From the NCBI GenBank assembly GCA_032252755.1, contig JAVUPY010000025.1:1-64000 (forward strand): DNA of 64,000 nucleotides. Direction: 5' to 3'. The position numbers and the translations under genes are program-made. Below, piece by piece: positions 19,385-28,359 of the stretch (positions are counted from its first letter, which is position 1; each line of letters begins with the position of its first letter). This DNA is from Terriglobia bacterium. GTDB lineage: Bacteria > Acidobacteriota > Terriglobia > Terriglobales > Acidobacteriaceae. The notes below the pieces were generated by a model that saw nothing but the letters and a program-made list of their open reading frames with translations, made no database searches and was not told the DNA's origin.

Positions 19385-19669
19385 TCAGGTCATGTACGGC
19401 TTCAGCCGGTCCGCGATCTCGGTGGCTGTCAGCGACTCTCCGCGATTAAGACGATCCAGTAATCCCTCGATCAACTCCTTTGCCTCCTGGCGTTGCCGGT
19501 GCAGGATGAAGCCGTCGAAGACATGTTCGCCGCGCATGGCGCTTGCAATTTCTTCTTCTTTTTCGTGCTCGCCAAGTTCCGTGAAGTAGACGACGCGGTA
19601 GCCGCGCTCCAGGTTGGGGTCGCGATAGATTTCGAACATCAACTTCTTTGAGTCGATGGCACAGGTCAT
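19385..19669 (-). CDS. Hypothetical protein, last gene of the activase operon
   Basis: 94 residues, soluble, probably alpha+beta (MFEIYRDPNLERGYRVVYFT ... LDRLNRGESLTATEIADRLK). It starts 5 bp after the stop of the large activase gene, so the two are co-transcribed and probably translationally linked. No family recognised. Its constant partner may be a handle on the role of the operon. Confidence 0.75.
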   Translation of the reverse strand: MTCAIDSKKLMFEIYRDPNLERGYRVVYFTELGEHEKEEEIASAMRGEHVFDGFILHRQRQEAKELIEGLLDRLNRGESLTATEIADRLKPYMT

Positions 19670-19674
19670 AGTCT

Positions 19675-22600
19675 TCAGTCCCCGACCGCCACTTTACGGT
19701 CTTCCGTTTTCGCGCCGACCGGTACGTCATAATGCGGCCGTTGCGCGAGCCTCGCGCGCAGCATCTGCTCATATTCCGCCATGCGTTTCTTGAGTTCGTT
19801 GGAAGCCCCAGCCTTCCGCACCAGGTCCTCGCGATAGCGCTTCAGGAAGTAGTCAATAGTCTCGACGCGAATCTTGATGGAGCCGGTCGGCTTGTTCTCG
19901 TCGAGGTCCTTGAAAGAGAAGTAAGGCGTCCCCGAATTTTCGATGATGCCTTCTACCACGTTGTAGATTGGCGCGTCGTGTCCGCACTTGAAACTGGAGA
20001 GCTCGAGCGCGACGAGGTTTGGATGCCGCGCGGTGAACTTTGCCGCCCATATCTTCTGATTCGTGCTCGCCGAATATGCGTTCTTCCAGACATCGGTGAT
20101 ATCAAGGGGGCTGCTGATCACACCGGCACGCACCTCCTCACCGAACAGGCGCTCGAGCAGATCGTCGTCAATCGGCAGATAGCTCTGCGAGAACACCGGG
20201 TATCCGAGCTTCTGGAATTCATCGAGGATCTCGTGGTTAACGCCGGGGTCGTGATGGTAGACGCGCCCGAGCATCACGATTCCGATGCGGTTCTCCTGCT
20301 CCAGCTTGTCAAGAGTTTCGCGCGCGCGCTTTTGCAGACCGGCCTCAAAAGCTTCCTGTGCTTTGAAAGCCTCGTCGATAGCGCGTTCGTTTTCGTCTTC
20401 CGAGAGGCCGAGCACCGGTTCCCAGGCCCGGAACATCTGTAATCCGAACAGTCGTCGATCTGCGAGGTTGAGGATCGCGTCGATATAAGCGATCCCGTTC
20501 TCTTTGAAGAGATCGCTTTCCTTGGTGAACGCGGCTTTGACCGCGTTCGGTGTTGCCGTGACGGTTGGGCAGGCGTTCGTGCCCGTGCATTTCTGGAGCT
20601 TCGTCGTGAGCACGTCGATCATCGGGAAGAAAATCGCATCGAGCGGCTTCTTCGCATGCTTGGTGAACATCAGGTTATAGACGTGCGGGATGCCGATCTT
20701 GGACGGGAAGCACGGATCAATGGCGCCGCGCCCCGCCCCTGCCTTGTACATTTCGTGGCTGGTGTAGTCGGAATAGATGATGTTTTCTCCCGGCACTCCC
20801 AATGCCTGCAAGTAAGAGCTGAACATCGGGGAGTACAGATACATGTTCAGCACCTTGGGCATGCCAACGCGCAGGCTGGCGCGCTTACTGATCAGTTCCG
20901 CACGTTTCTTTGCCGCCGAAGACCACCGGTTGGTTGGTGCTGAATCGGCTACGAGCGGTACCTGCCGCGCCTTGAACGCCTCGCGCGAAGCGATCTCGAC
21001 ATAATTGGGGTTTGCGGCCTTCACTGCATCGAGTCCGGCCTTGATTCCGCGCATTGCGTTCACGTCCTCCACCAGTCCTTTTTCGCAAGTAGAGATGATG
21101 AGACGCTGCTCGCCCGCCTGCAGCGGTACTTTTGATTTGAAGACCGGCAGCTGCGACTTCACCTCGCCGACGTTGACGTCGATGAACGTTCGCAGGCAGT
21201 TGTTCTTGCAGAAATAGCAGCGCGTGTCTTCGTTCCGGGTGGTACGGTAAGTTATCTTCTGGACGGCGTCGAGACCAATGAACGAAGTTCTCTGACCGTT
21301 TTTGTACAGCCGAATGGCCTCGACGCCGGCACCAATAGCGCCCGACTCGCCGCAGTGTTCGTGTACCGTCACACTCGGCTCAGTTGCCCCGTCGTGAAAA
21401 TGCGAATTGATGAAATCGACCTCGGCTTTCACCGCCGCGAGATTTTTCTGCGTGCCACCCTGCAGGATGAACTTCGAGCCCAGCTTAGCCAAGTTAGGAA
21501 TGCCGGCGACATACAGAAAGATGTTCTTCGGCAGAACAGCCGCAAGCCCGGCGAGGATTTCCTGTGACTTCCACCCTTGCCGCTGGAAGTTGACAATATC
21601 CGACTGCATGAAAACAGCGCAGCCGTAGCCAAATATGGGCATCGTTTCCGCGGAAAAGGCAATATCAGCGTATTCCTCGACCTTAACGCCGAGCGACTCG
21701 GCAGTGCCTTGCAGGAAGTAGCCATTTCCGGCCGAACACTGCGTGTTCAGCTTGAAATCTTTGACCCTGCCATCTTTCAGAACGATGAGCTTGATGTCCT
21801 GCCCACCGACGTCGACGATCACATCGGGATCTTTGTAGAAGCGAATCGCTGACTCTGTATGCGCGACGGTTTCCACCAGCGCGACGTCGGCCTTAAGCAC
21901 GTCTTTCAAAATGTCCTTGGCGTAGCCAGTGGTACCGATCCCGAGAACCTCGAGTTTCGCTCCCTGCTCCTCAACCTGACGGCGGAGAGAAGTAAACATG
22001 TCGATGGTGTCCTGCATGGGGTTACCATTGGAAAGTTGATACGCCTTGCAGAGCACCTCGCCGGATTCGGACAGGAGCACGGCTTTCGTCGAAGTGGACC
22101 CGCCGTCGATTCCGACGAATCCGGCGACAACCGTACCGGGCTGGAACTTGGCGCCAACGAACCTTTTTACCGTGTACTGCTTCTTGAATCCCGCCAGTTC
22201 TTCTTCTGAGTTACTTAATCCCTGACCGCCGGATTTCTCCTTCTCTTTTTTTCGGCCATACAGGATATAGTCTTCGAGGCATTCGGTCCCGTGATACACG
22301 CCGACGGCTTTGTCCTCGTCCTTGCCGAACTCGATTGCGCCGATTGCAGCAAAGTACTGCGCATTGCCCGGGACTTTGATCAGCTCTTCCGGCGTCGCTC
22401 CCTCGGGCAACTCGACCTTACGCTCCGCCCAGGTCTTCGGGATGTTCTGCTGCCAGGCTTCGCGCATTCCTCGAATGAAGCTGTTGGGGCCGCCGAGAAG
22501 CAGCACGTGCGGTCGCAGTGTGTGGCCTCGGGTCAACACCGTCAGGTTCTGCATCACGATGGCGTCGAAGAGCGACGCCATCAGTTGATCCGGTGGGATC

Positions 22601-23301
22601 CCCTGCTTCTGCAAGCCGTTGATGTCTGTCTCGGCGAATACGCCGCACTTACCGGCCACGGGGTGCAGCTTGATGCCCGTGTATCCCTGCTTGCCGAGTT
22701 CATCTACCGGGATCTTCAGCTTCGCATTGATCTTATCGATGACGGCACCCGTGCCGCCCGCGCACTTGTCGTTCATCGACGGGATCTTCTTCTTGCGCCC
22801 CGTCGATTCGTCCTCTTTGAAGACGATAATCTTGGCGTCCTGCCCGCCGAGTTCGATGACCGAGTTCACTTCCGGGTGCAGCTTTTCGACTGCCAGCGCG
22901 ACGGCAGTGACCTCCTGCACGAACTTTGCGCCGATCAGGTTCGCCAGGTTCCCGCCACCTGAGCCGGTGATGAAGACTCGCGAGTTCCCCGGCGCGACTG
23001 CGACTTCATTCTCCATCCGCTTCAGAAACTCGAGCGTTTTCTCCGGTTGCTTCGTCTCGTGACGCTGGTAGTCCTGCCAGAAAATTTCATCGCTACCGGC
23101 ATTGACCACCACAGCTTTCACGGTCGTAGAGCCGACATCCATGCCGATGATGTAGGCGATATTCAAATCACCTTCGGGCGCGGGATTGGCGAGCATTCGC
23201 GCCGGCAACTCCTGCGTCGCAGGCTTTTTCGTCAGGTCGTCGAGCCGAACGTCGACCCGCGAGTCGTGGGTGCTGCAACCGGAAGTGTGAGAACCAGACA
23301 C
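19675..23301 (-). CDS. Double BcrAD/BadFG ATPase fused to a HgdB-like (DUF2229) region
   Basis: 1208 residues. Two ASKHA-fold activase domains: about 48-330 (IGMDVGSTTVKAVVVN, ELGGQDAKIIVFK, NDKCAGGTGAVIDKI) and about 395-690 (VGIDGGSTSTKAVLLS, VDVGGQDIKLIVL, NTQCSAGNGYFLQG). The cluster-ligand Cys of such activases is present in both. A CYFCKNNC motif (about 725) suggests an Fe-S site. The C-terminal half (MPKVLNMYLYSPMFSSYLQA, FPMIDVLTTKLQKCTGTNAC) resembles DUF2229/2-hydroxyacyl-CoA dehydratase subunits. Such ATPases drive single electrons to very low potential. GTG start overlaps the radical SAM stop (TAGTG), with AGGAG upstream. The natural electron acceptor is unknown. Confidence 0.88.
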   Translation of the reverse strand: MSGSHTSGCSTHDSRVDVRLDDLTKKPATQELPARMLANPAPEGDLNIAYIIGMDVGSTTVKAVVVNAGSDEIFWQDYQRHETKQPEKTLEFLKRMENEVAVAPGNSRVFITGSGGGNLANLIGAKFVQEVTAVALAVEKLHPEVNSVIELGGQDAKIIVFKEDESTGRKKKIPSMNDKCAGGTGAVIDKINAKLKIPVDELGKQGYTGIKLHPVAGKCGVFAETDINGLQKQGIPPDQLMASLFDAIVMQNLTVLTRGHTLRPHVLLLGGPNSFIRGMREAWQQNIPKTWAERKVELPEGATPEELIKVPGNAQYFAAIGAIEFGKDEDKAVGVYHGTECLEDYILYGRKKEKEKSGGQGLSNSEEELAGFKKQYTVKRFVGAKFQPGTVVAGFVGIDGGSTSTKAVLLSESGEVLCKAYQLSNGNPMQDTIDMFTSLRRQVEEQGAKLEVLGIGTTGYAKDILKDVLKADVALVETVAHTESAIRFYKDPDVIVDVGGQDIKLIVLKDGRVKDFKLNTQCSAGNGYFLQGTAESLGVKVEEYADIAFSAETMPIFGYGCAVFMQSDIVNFQRQGWKSQEILAGLAAVLPKNIFLYVAGIPNLAKLGSKFILQGGTQKNLAAVKAEVDFINSHFHDGATEPSVTVHEHCGESGAIGAGVEAIRLYKNGQRTSFIGLDAVQKITYRTTRNEDTRCYFCKNNCLRTFIDVNVGEVKSQLPVFKSKVPLQAGEQRLIISTCEKGLVEDVNAMRGIKAGLDAVKAANPNYVEIASREAFKARQVPLVADSAPTNRWSSAAKKRAELISKRASLRVGMPKVLNMYLYSPMFSSYLQALGVPGENIIYSDYTSHEMYKAGAGRGAIDPCFPSKIGIPHVYNLMFTKHAKKPLDAIFFPMIDVLTTKLQKCTGTNACPTVTATPNAVKAAFTKESDLFKENGIAYIDAILNLADRRLFGLQMFRAWEPVLGLSEDENERAIDEAFKAQEAFEAGLQKRARETLDKLEQENRIGIVMLGRVYHHDPGVNHEILDEFQKLGYPVFSQSYLPIDDDLLERLFGEEVRAGVISSPLDITDVWKNAYSASTNQKIWAAKFTARHPNLVALELSSFKCGHDAPIYNVVEGIIENSGTPYFSFKDLDENKPTGSIKIRVETIDYFLKRYREDLVRKAGASNELKKRMAEYEQMLRARLAQRPHYDVPVGAKTEDRKVAVGD

Positions 23302-24614
23302 TAGACAGCTCCTTGAGCCTTGGACGGCATGTTGCCGGTTACCCCCTGGAAGCCGTGCTTCGCCTGCTCAAATAACCAATGCAGCACGCGGCCGTCGTTG
23401 TAGCAAAACGCCAGGATGTGGTTCAGGGTTGAGAAGCAATCTCTCTGGCAACTGTGTTTCATATTCCTCAGTTGCTGCTCCTCGAGTTTGTGATTCTCAA
23501 TCGTGCCCCAGTCATACGAAGCGGAATACATGGGGAAGCACGGCGCGAGGGTGCCGTCGACTCGAACTATGAGCGAGTTCTGGCCGGCGCGGCACTTCCA
23601 ATCGTCGAGTTCGCCGTGGATGAAGTCCTTCATCTGCAGCAGCCGTTCGACTGAGTTGACCATCTTGTAGCCACTGCGCTGCTTCTCGACAAGCCAATCG
23701 ATCAGCTCACATACGGCCGGCATATCCTCTTCGCGGATGAATGTCTTGTTCTCTTCGAGATGCTTGAAGTGCGGCTGTTCGGTCATCGGCGACTCGCAAA
23801 CGTGATAATCGGTCGCAATGCCGTTATCGCGTGCGAGTTCCGTCAGTTGCACAACATCCTCTGGATTATTCCGGCAGATGTTGATGTTCAGGAACACGCT
23901 GTATCCGTACTTGTACTGTTTGCGAACGAGGTAATCGAAGAACGAGCGGATCGGTACCATCGCCTTCGGCAATCCCGGCTTGATGTCCCATGCGTCGACC
24001 GCGAGGTTCACTGTTCCTAGTCCAGCATCAGCAAGACGATCGATCACCGCGGGCCGCATCAGCCGCCCATTCGTCGGCAGATACACCCAAAAGTCCTTCT
24101 TAGCAGCGTAATAGATAATCTTGTGCACAACGTCCGGCCGCAGTAATGGTTCGCCGCCCATCAACGCGAGCACGCGGCAACCCGTATCGTGCAGCCAGTC
24201 AATCGAGCGCTTCGCAATATCCTCGGTCATTCCCTTAACGCTGTTGTCAAAGGCCCAGCAGTAGTGGCAATCCAGGTTGCATTTCCACTCGTTGAATAGA
24301 TAGGCAATGATCGGGTGGAACTCGCCGGGAAGCAGCCGAGATTTGAAATAAGGGAACATCCATCCCTTCATGCTGCGATAGATATCTTTCGGCTCCCAAT
24401 GTCGTCTGCCATTCTTAGGAAAGTAATTCTCATCCGGCGCCTCAAACAGCTTCTTGTATTGCGGGAATGCTGGCGTTGGCAACTCTTGCGGAACTCCGCC
24501 CGGCGGGGGCGGAACGGCCGAACGCTCCTGCGGTTTCGTCAGCAGATCGTGCAACGAAACATCCAGCCGAAATGGTGGTGTCGTTGATGGAGTCTGATTG
24601 TGTTGCGCTTCCAT
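23301..24614 (-). CDS. Radical SAM protein with SPASM-like C-terminus
   Basis: About 437 residues. The [4Fe-4S]/SAM motif is in NEWKCNLDCHYCWAFD (Cx3Cx2C, about residue 120), followed by LALMGGEPLLRPDVV (GGE motif) and a TIM-barrel. The C-terminal third has further Cys (CRAGQNSLIVRVDGTLAPCF, then CQRDC) as in SPASM/twitch auxiliary-cluster enzymes. The N-terminal 80 residues include a MFPYFKSRLLPGEFHPIIAY segment typical of HpnH/MoaA-like relatives. Reaction unknown. ATG 24614 has GAGGAGAAA directly upstream. Sandwiched between activase genes in one operon. Confidence 0.87.
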   Translation of the reverse strand: MEAQHNQTPSTTPPFRLDVSLHDLLTKPQERSAVPPPPGGVPQELPTPAFPQYKKLFEAPDENYFPKNGRRHWEPKDIYRSMKGWMFPYFKSRLLPGEFHPIIAYLFNEWKCNLDCHYCWAFDNSVKGMTEDIAKRSIDWLHDTGCRVLALMGGEPLLRPDVVHKIIYYAAKKDFWVYLPTNGRLMRPAVIDRLADAGLGTVNLAVDAWDIKPGLPKAMVPIRSFFDYLVRKQYKYGYSVFLNINICRNNPEDVVQLTELARDNGIATDYHVCESPMTEQPHFKHLEENKTFIREEDMPAVCELIDWLVEKQRSGYKMVNSVERLLQMKDFIHGELDDWKCRAGQNSLIVRVDGTLAPCFPMYSASYDWGTIENHKLEEQQLRNMKHSCQRDCFSTLNHILAFCYNDGRVLHWLFEQAKHGFQGVTGNMPSKAQGAV

Positions 24615-24678
24615 TTTCTCCTCGGGCCCATGACCTTCCGCCCGCATAGCGAGCCGGAAAGTCCGAATGGCTGTCGGG

Positions 24679-26490
24679 CTAAGCGGTTGCCAGTGCGTTC
24701 TCCGGTTCCGGCACGTGCCGGATACGCGATTTCCCGTTCATCAGGTCATTGACGTGCAGGACGAAATTGGCTGCAACGCCGGTTACGCCCTTTCGTTCTG
24801 GAACGGGATAAAACAGCCTGCGCAGCTCGGCATGCTCGGCGACGTAGCCGCGGATATCATCAACCGACTTACCGGTCGACTTCAGTACGTCTTCGAATTC
24901 CATGCGGGCCTTGACCTTCGCTTCCCCGAGCGCCATTTGTACCCTGCTATGCGCGTTGATCTCGCCCTCGCCGGAAGTTTCGATCGGCAAGAAAATCATC
25001 TCTTTGAAGTGATTTGCGACGCCCGACTGAACTCCGTCGGACTGCGATGACGGCATGCATCCGAAGGGCTTCAGCGCCAGCACCATGTGAGCCAGTCTGT
25101 TCTGGGTGTAGTAGACGTTCTTGCCGACCTCGAGGTGTCCTTCGCCGCCGCGCGCGAACTGGTTGTAGAAAGGATGTGCCAGCTTGGCGAGTTCCTTCTG
25201 CGACACAAGGTGATGCGCAATGTTGCCCAGCGCCTCCACCGTGCGGCTGTACTGACGCTCATAGAACATTTCGCCAAAGGTGAACGACAGCCATTTCTTC
25301 CGGAATGCCATCTCGTTTGCCAGTCGCTGGTTGAACTGGTACCACTCAACGTTTTTATGCGGAGCGTCGAGTTTCTTGCGGAACGCGGCCTTCTCTTTCA
25401 CCTGGTACAGCATGTACATCACCCAGGTGCCGATCGGCTCGACGAGCACCTGAGCACCCTCGCGCTCCAGGAAGTCGAACATATGGAAGTTGCCGTCCCC
25501 CTCGGTAATCTGCGCCCAGAACTCGCCGATGATCTTCACCACCGGCTTCACTTTCAGACGATCGACCTCGATTTCGCCGAGGATGTCATGTGCTCGCCGA
25601 TACGCCTGTTTCGACTGAGGCCCATATAGGTGATCCCAAACTTTCCCGAGCGAGTTCGCGACGATGTAGCCCTTCGACTTCTTATTCGGTAATCGATTCG
25701 CAATGAACCTCGGCGTCCGGTCCGAGAATTCATAGGGCGTGCGCTTGCTCAGCAGCCGGCAGATCTCGTCCATTGCTTCGGTGAATTTCTCGTTCGCCTG
25801 GCCGGGGTTCGCCTCATACGGACGCACGCGATACGCCATTTCGTTCATGATGTCGCCGAGGTTCAGCGCATTGAACATCCCCATGCCGAAGTCGACAGTG
25901 AACTTCAATCCGGCCTCTCCGGAGGCGGCCTTCAGGCCGTCGTTCTGCTGGAAGAGCAGCACGCGGAACCCGTCGTAGCCGGCATTCTGCAAGGCGAGGC
26001 GATACTCGGACTCATACATTCCGAACCGGCAAGGACCACACGATCCGGCGGTGAAGAACACGTAATTGTCGATGATCTCCTGCCTCGACACACCGCGCGC
26101 CTCGAGCCCTTGCAGGTACTGCACCAGGTTGCCGACCGTGAAATATGTCGGATTGCACTGGCCGTTATTGCCGTATTCCTTGCCCAACTGGAACGCTGCG
26201 ACATTCGCTGTCGGCAGAATCTCGCAGCGATAACCGCAGCCCTCGAATACCGCGTGAATCACTTTTTCGTGCTTCAGCGAAAGTCCACCAAACAGGATTG
26301 TGATCTTGCCGCGCTCCTCGGCCGTGAACGGACGTTCTACGGGACGATGAAAATGTCTCGGGGCTTGCGATCCCAGTCCTAACTCTTTTTCGAGGCGAAG
26401 GCGCTCGGCCTCAACTAGTTTCTGGATATCGGCTTCAGATTGCGCCGGTTGTAATCCCTCGATTGGGAAGTCGATTCGAGTGACAGCCAT
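24679..26490 (-). CDS. 2-hydroxyacyl-CoA dehydratase D-component-like protein
   Basis: 603 residues, HgdB/BcrB/C-like fold (2-hydroxyglutaryl-CoA dehydratase D-component family). ILFGGLSLKHEKVIHAVFEG, then Cys-containing NNGQCNPTYFTVGNLVQYLQ and FFTAGSCGPCRFGMYESEYR, probable [4Fe-4S] ligands; GCMPSSQSDGVQSGVANHFK late in the protein. First gene of the operon (AAAGGAAG before ATG). No classical dehydratase A-subunit gene or acyl-CoA substrate gene is adjacent, so a true dehydratase role is uncertain. Confidence 0.85.
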   Translation of the reverse strand: MAVTRIDFPIEGLQPAQSEADIQKLVEAERLRLEKELGLGSQAPRHFHRPVERPFTAEERGKITILFGGLSLKHEKVIHAVFEGCGYRCEILPTANVAAFQLGKEYGNNGQCNPTYFTVGNLVQYLQGLEARGVSRQEIIDNYVFFTAGSCGPCRFGMYESEYRLALQNAGYDGFRVLLFQQNDGLKAASGEAGLKFTVDFGMGMFNALNLGDIMNEMAYRVRPYEANPGQANEKFTEAMDEICRLLSKRTPYEFSDRTPRFIANRLPNKKSKGYIVANSLGKVWDHLYGPQSKQAYRRAHDILGEIEVDRLKVKPVVKIIGEFWAQITEGDGNFHMFDFLEREGAQVLVEPIGTWVMYMLYQVKEKAAFRKKLDAPHKNVEWYQFNQRLANEMAFRKKWLSFTFGEMFYERQYSRTVEALGNIAHHLVSQKELAKLAHPFYNQFARGGEGHLEVGKNVYYTQNRLAHMVLALKPFGCMPSSQSDGVQSGVANHFKEMIFLPIETSGEGEINAHSRVQMALGEAKVKARMEFEDVLKSTGKSVDDIRGYVAEHAELRRLFYPVPERKGVTGVAANFVLHVNDLMNGKSRIRHVPEPENALATA

Positions 26491-27054
26491 CTCGTGCTTC
26501 CTTTCGCAAAAATCGTTTTAACTTTGAAAGTGGGACAAGGAAGTGAATCGAAATTGCTTCCAAACTGCAAGAGGACCCGAATGCAAAACGAGGTGACGCT
26601 GCTTCGGGAACGGTGGAGGACGATCCGAGACCTCTCGAGCGATGAGACTGGCTGCTATTAAGTTGCGGTCTCGGCATAACGGGACAAACAGAGTAGGAGG
26701 GAGACAGGTGTTGTGTTGAGCGGAACCGAATGCAGTGCTTACCGCCACACCTCACAACGAAATTGCACTTCAGGAAATTCACGAAAACAAAACGCACGCG
26801 CCCAGGCGCGGGGATTGTTTGTGATTCTTACCCATGCCACCACAACCCGGCATGGAACTCATAAAGATTCAAGCACAACTCGCCGGAATCGGCAATCCCA
26901 TGCGTAGTGGAAAACGGCGACTCACGGGGGCTTTCAGACTACCCGAAACATCTTGCCAATGTAGCCATCGATGCCTTATGGAGGACAAAGTTGCCAAAGA
27001 GACCCTCAACCTTATCCATCGACAGACTCCCATTGTGCGCCATACCACTGGAAA
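26491..27054. other. 564-bp gap upstream of the activase operon
   Basis: No convincing gene, hairpin or terminator seen. Short open frames exist on both strands but lack ribosome sites and conserved composition. The leftward operon promoter must lie at the left edge, but no clear -35/-10 pair was identified. Confidence 0.5.
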
Positions 27055-27645
27055 CTAATTCGCCCGTAGATCGCTACGTATCTCGTCGATGGTTTTGTTT
27101 TTCCAATGCTGCGCATAGTTGTCGGTGGTCATGAAAGTGCGGCTCAGCATTCGGTCAACGTAGAGCATTCCCTGGAGATGGTCAATTTCGTGCTGGAGGA
27201 TACGGGCATACCAACCGGAAGCCTCTATGATGCGCGGTTCGCCCCGTTCGTTCAGGCACTCCACTCGCACCTGGCGCCAGCGGGGAACCACGGCGACGAA
27301 ACCCGCCACGCTCAGGCAGCCCTCCTGGAACTCTGCCCGGGTATCGATCGCCGGCGTTATTGTCGGATTGACGATGACATGAAAGGGAACCGGCCTGCGC
27401 TCCCGTTCCGCAATCTGTTCGGGACGCGAGTCCCTCTGGTATTCCTCACGGTCTTCAATGACGGCAAGTTGCAGCGGGATGCCCACTTGTGGTGCTGCGA
27501 GTCCCACGCCTGGTGCATCTCGCATCGTGTCCCGCATGTCGGCGATTAGTCGCTGGATTTCATCGCCGAGGATCTCTTCTTTCGTCAATGGCCGCGCAGT
27601 TTCGCGCAGTACTTTCTCACCTGCCTGTACGATTGTTAGGCGCAT
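27055..27645 (-). CDS. def: Peptide deformylase
   Basis: 196 residues. Removes the formyl group from nascent-chain N-termini; Fe2+/Zn2+ metallo-hydrolase. All three motifs present: GVGLAAPQVG (motif 1), EGCLSV (motif 2, metal Cys) and HEIDHLQGMLY (motif 3, metal His pair and catalytic Glu). Starts directly at the stop of the DoxX gene (adjacent codons), so the two are coupled. No fmt gene beside it. Confidence 0.95.
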   Translation of the reverse strand: MRLTIVQAGEKVLRETARPLTKEEILGDEIQRLIADMRDTMRDAPGVGLAAPQVGIPLQLAVIEDREEYQRDSRPEQIAERERRPVPFHVIVNPTITPAIDTRAEFQEGCLSVAGFVAVVPRWRQVRVECLNERGEPRIIEASGWYARILQHEIDHLQGMLYVDRMLSRTFMTTDNYAQHWKNKTIDEIRSDLRAN

Positions 27646-28116
27646 TTATCGTCCACTCGTTGCACTTCTTCTATCAATTCCAGAGCTGCCGTTTGAGAGT
27701 TTTGCGTCCATCGACAGAGGCCCTGCGCCGACCGCAATCAGGAAAATCGCTCCTAAGAACATGCAGATATCTGTGCGCGCCTCGTGCATGGCTGCCCAGA
27801 ACGCGCTTCTGATCAGCATAGGCACTTTCGTCGTCGCAAGCGCCACCGAGATGGTAGCCAGCAGCGGAATCGCCGCAAGCCTCGTCAGCAGCCCCACAAT
27901 GACGAGCACTCCACAGACACATTCCACTCCCCCCACAAACGGTGCCGAGTATTGCGGAAAGGGAATACCGATCTTTGCAAATCGCCCCACGCCTAGTGTC
28001 GCCGGATAAAGGAACTTCTGGATGCCTTCTGAAAGAAACACCACGCCGACCAACAAGCGAACGAGCAAAACAGCCTTGGGCGCACTCGAATCGAACAGCC
28101 ACGTTTTCCAGTTCAC
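27646..28116 (-). CDS. DoxX family membrane protein
   Basis: About 156 residues with four membrane helices: LVRLLVGVVFLSEGIQKFLY (typical DoxX N-terminus), RFAKIGIPFPQYSAPFVGGV, then CGVLVIVGLLTRLAAIPLLA and a last helix. The family is linked to quinone/thiol redox and terminal-oxidase associated functions, but the reaction is not established. GTG 28116 with AGGAGAAG at 4 nt is chosen over the upstream ATG at 28149. Confidence 0.82.
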   Translation of the reverse strand: MNWKTWLFDSSAPKAVLLVRLLVGVVFLSEGIQKFLYPATLGVGRFAKIGIPFPQYSAPFVGGVECVCGVLVIVGLLTRLAAIPLLATISVALATTKVPMLIRSAFWAAMHEARTDICMFLGAIFLIAVGAGPLSMDAKLSNGSSGIDRRSATSGR

Positions 28117-28359
28117 GGAACTTCTCCTGATGTGCAGGGCATGAGACATTTGGCGTTTGGCATTGTAATAGCGCGCAGCGACCCAGGGGCAACTCTGATC
28201 TCTGCGGTGCGGTGTTGACTACCAATGCCCGCCGATAACCATTCCAACGGACTGAAAATTCAGGAGTTCTGAGCTTAAGCGAGAACCTCCTCGCCCGGGA
28301 CAACACGGCTCAACGCGAACCCATCTCAAGACGAGCGGCTCACTTCGCAGCAGGTGAAA

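Noticed and set aside
24667-25050. Long open frames opposite the activase, fadN, CHAT and flotillin genes
   Set aside because: High GC codon bias opens antisense frames; they have no ribosome site or recognisable domain and mirror the true genes.
26834-27058. Possible small plus-strand gene before def
   Set aside because: No ribosome site and no conserved composition; it ends within the def stop region and is likely chance.
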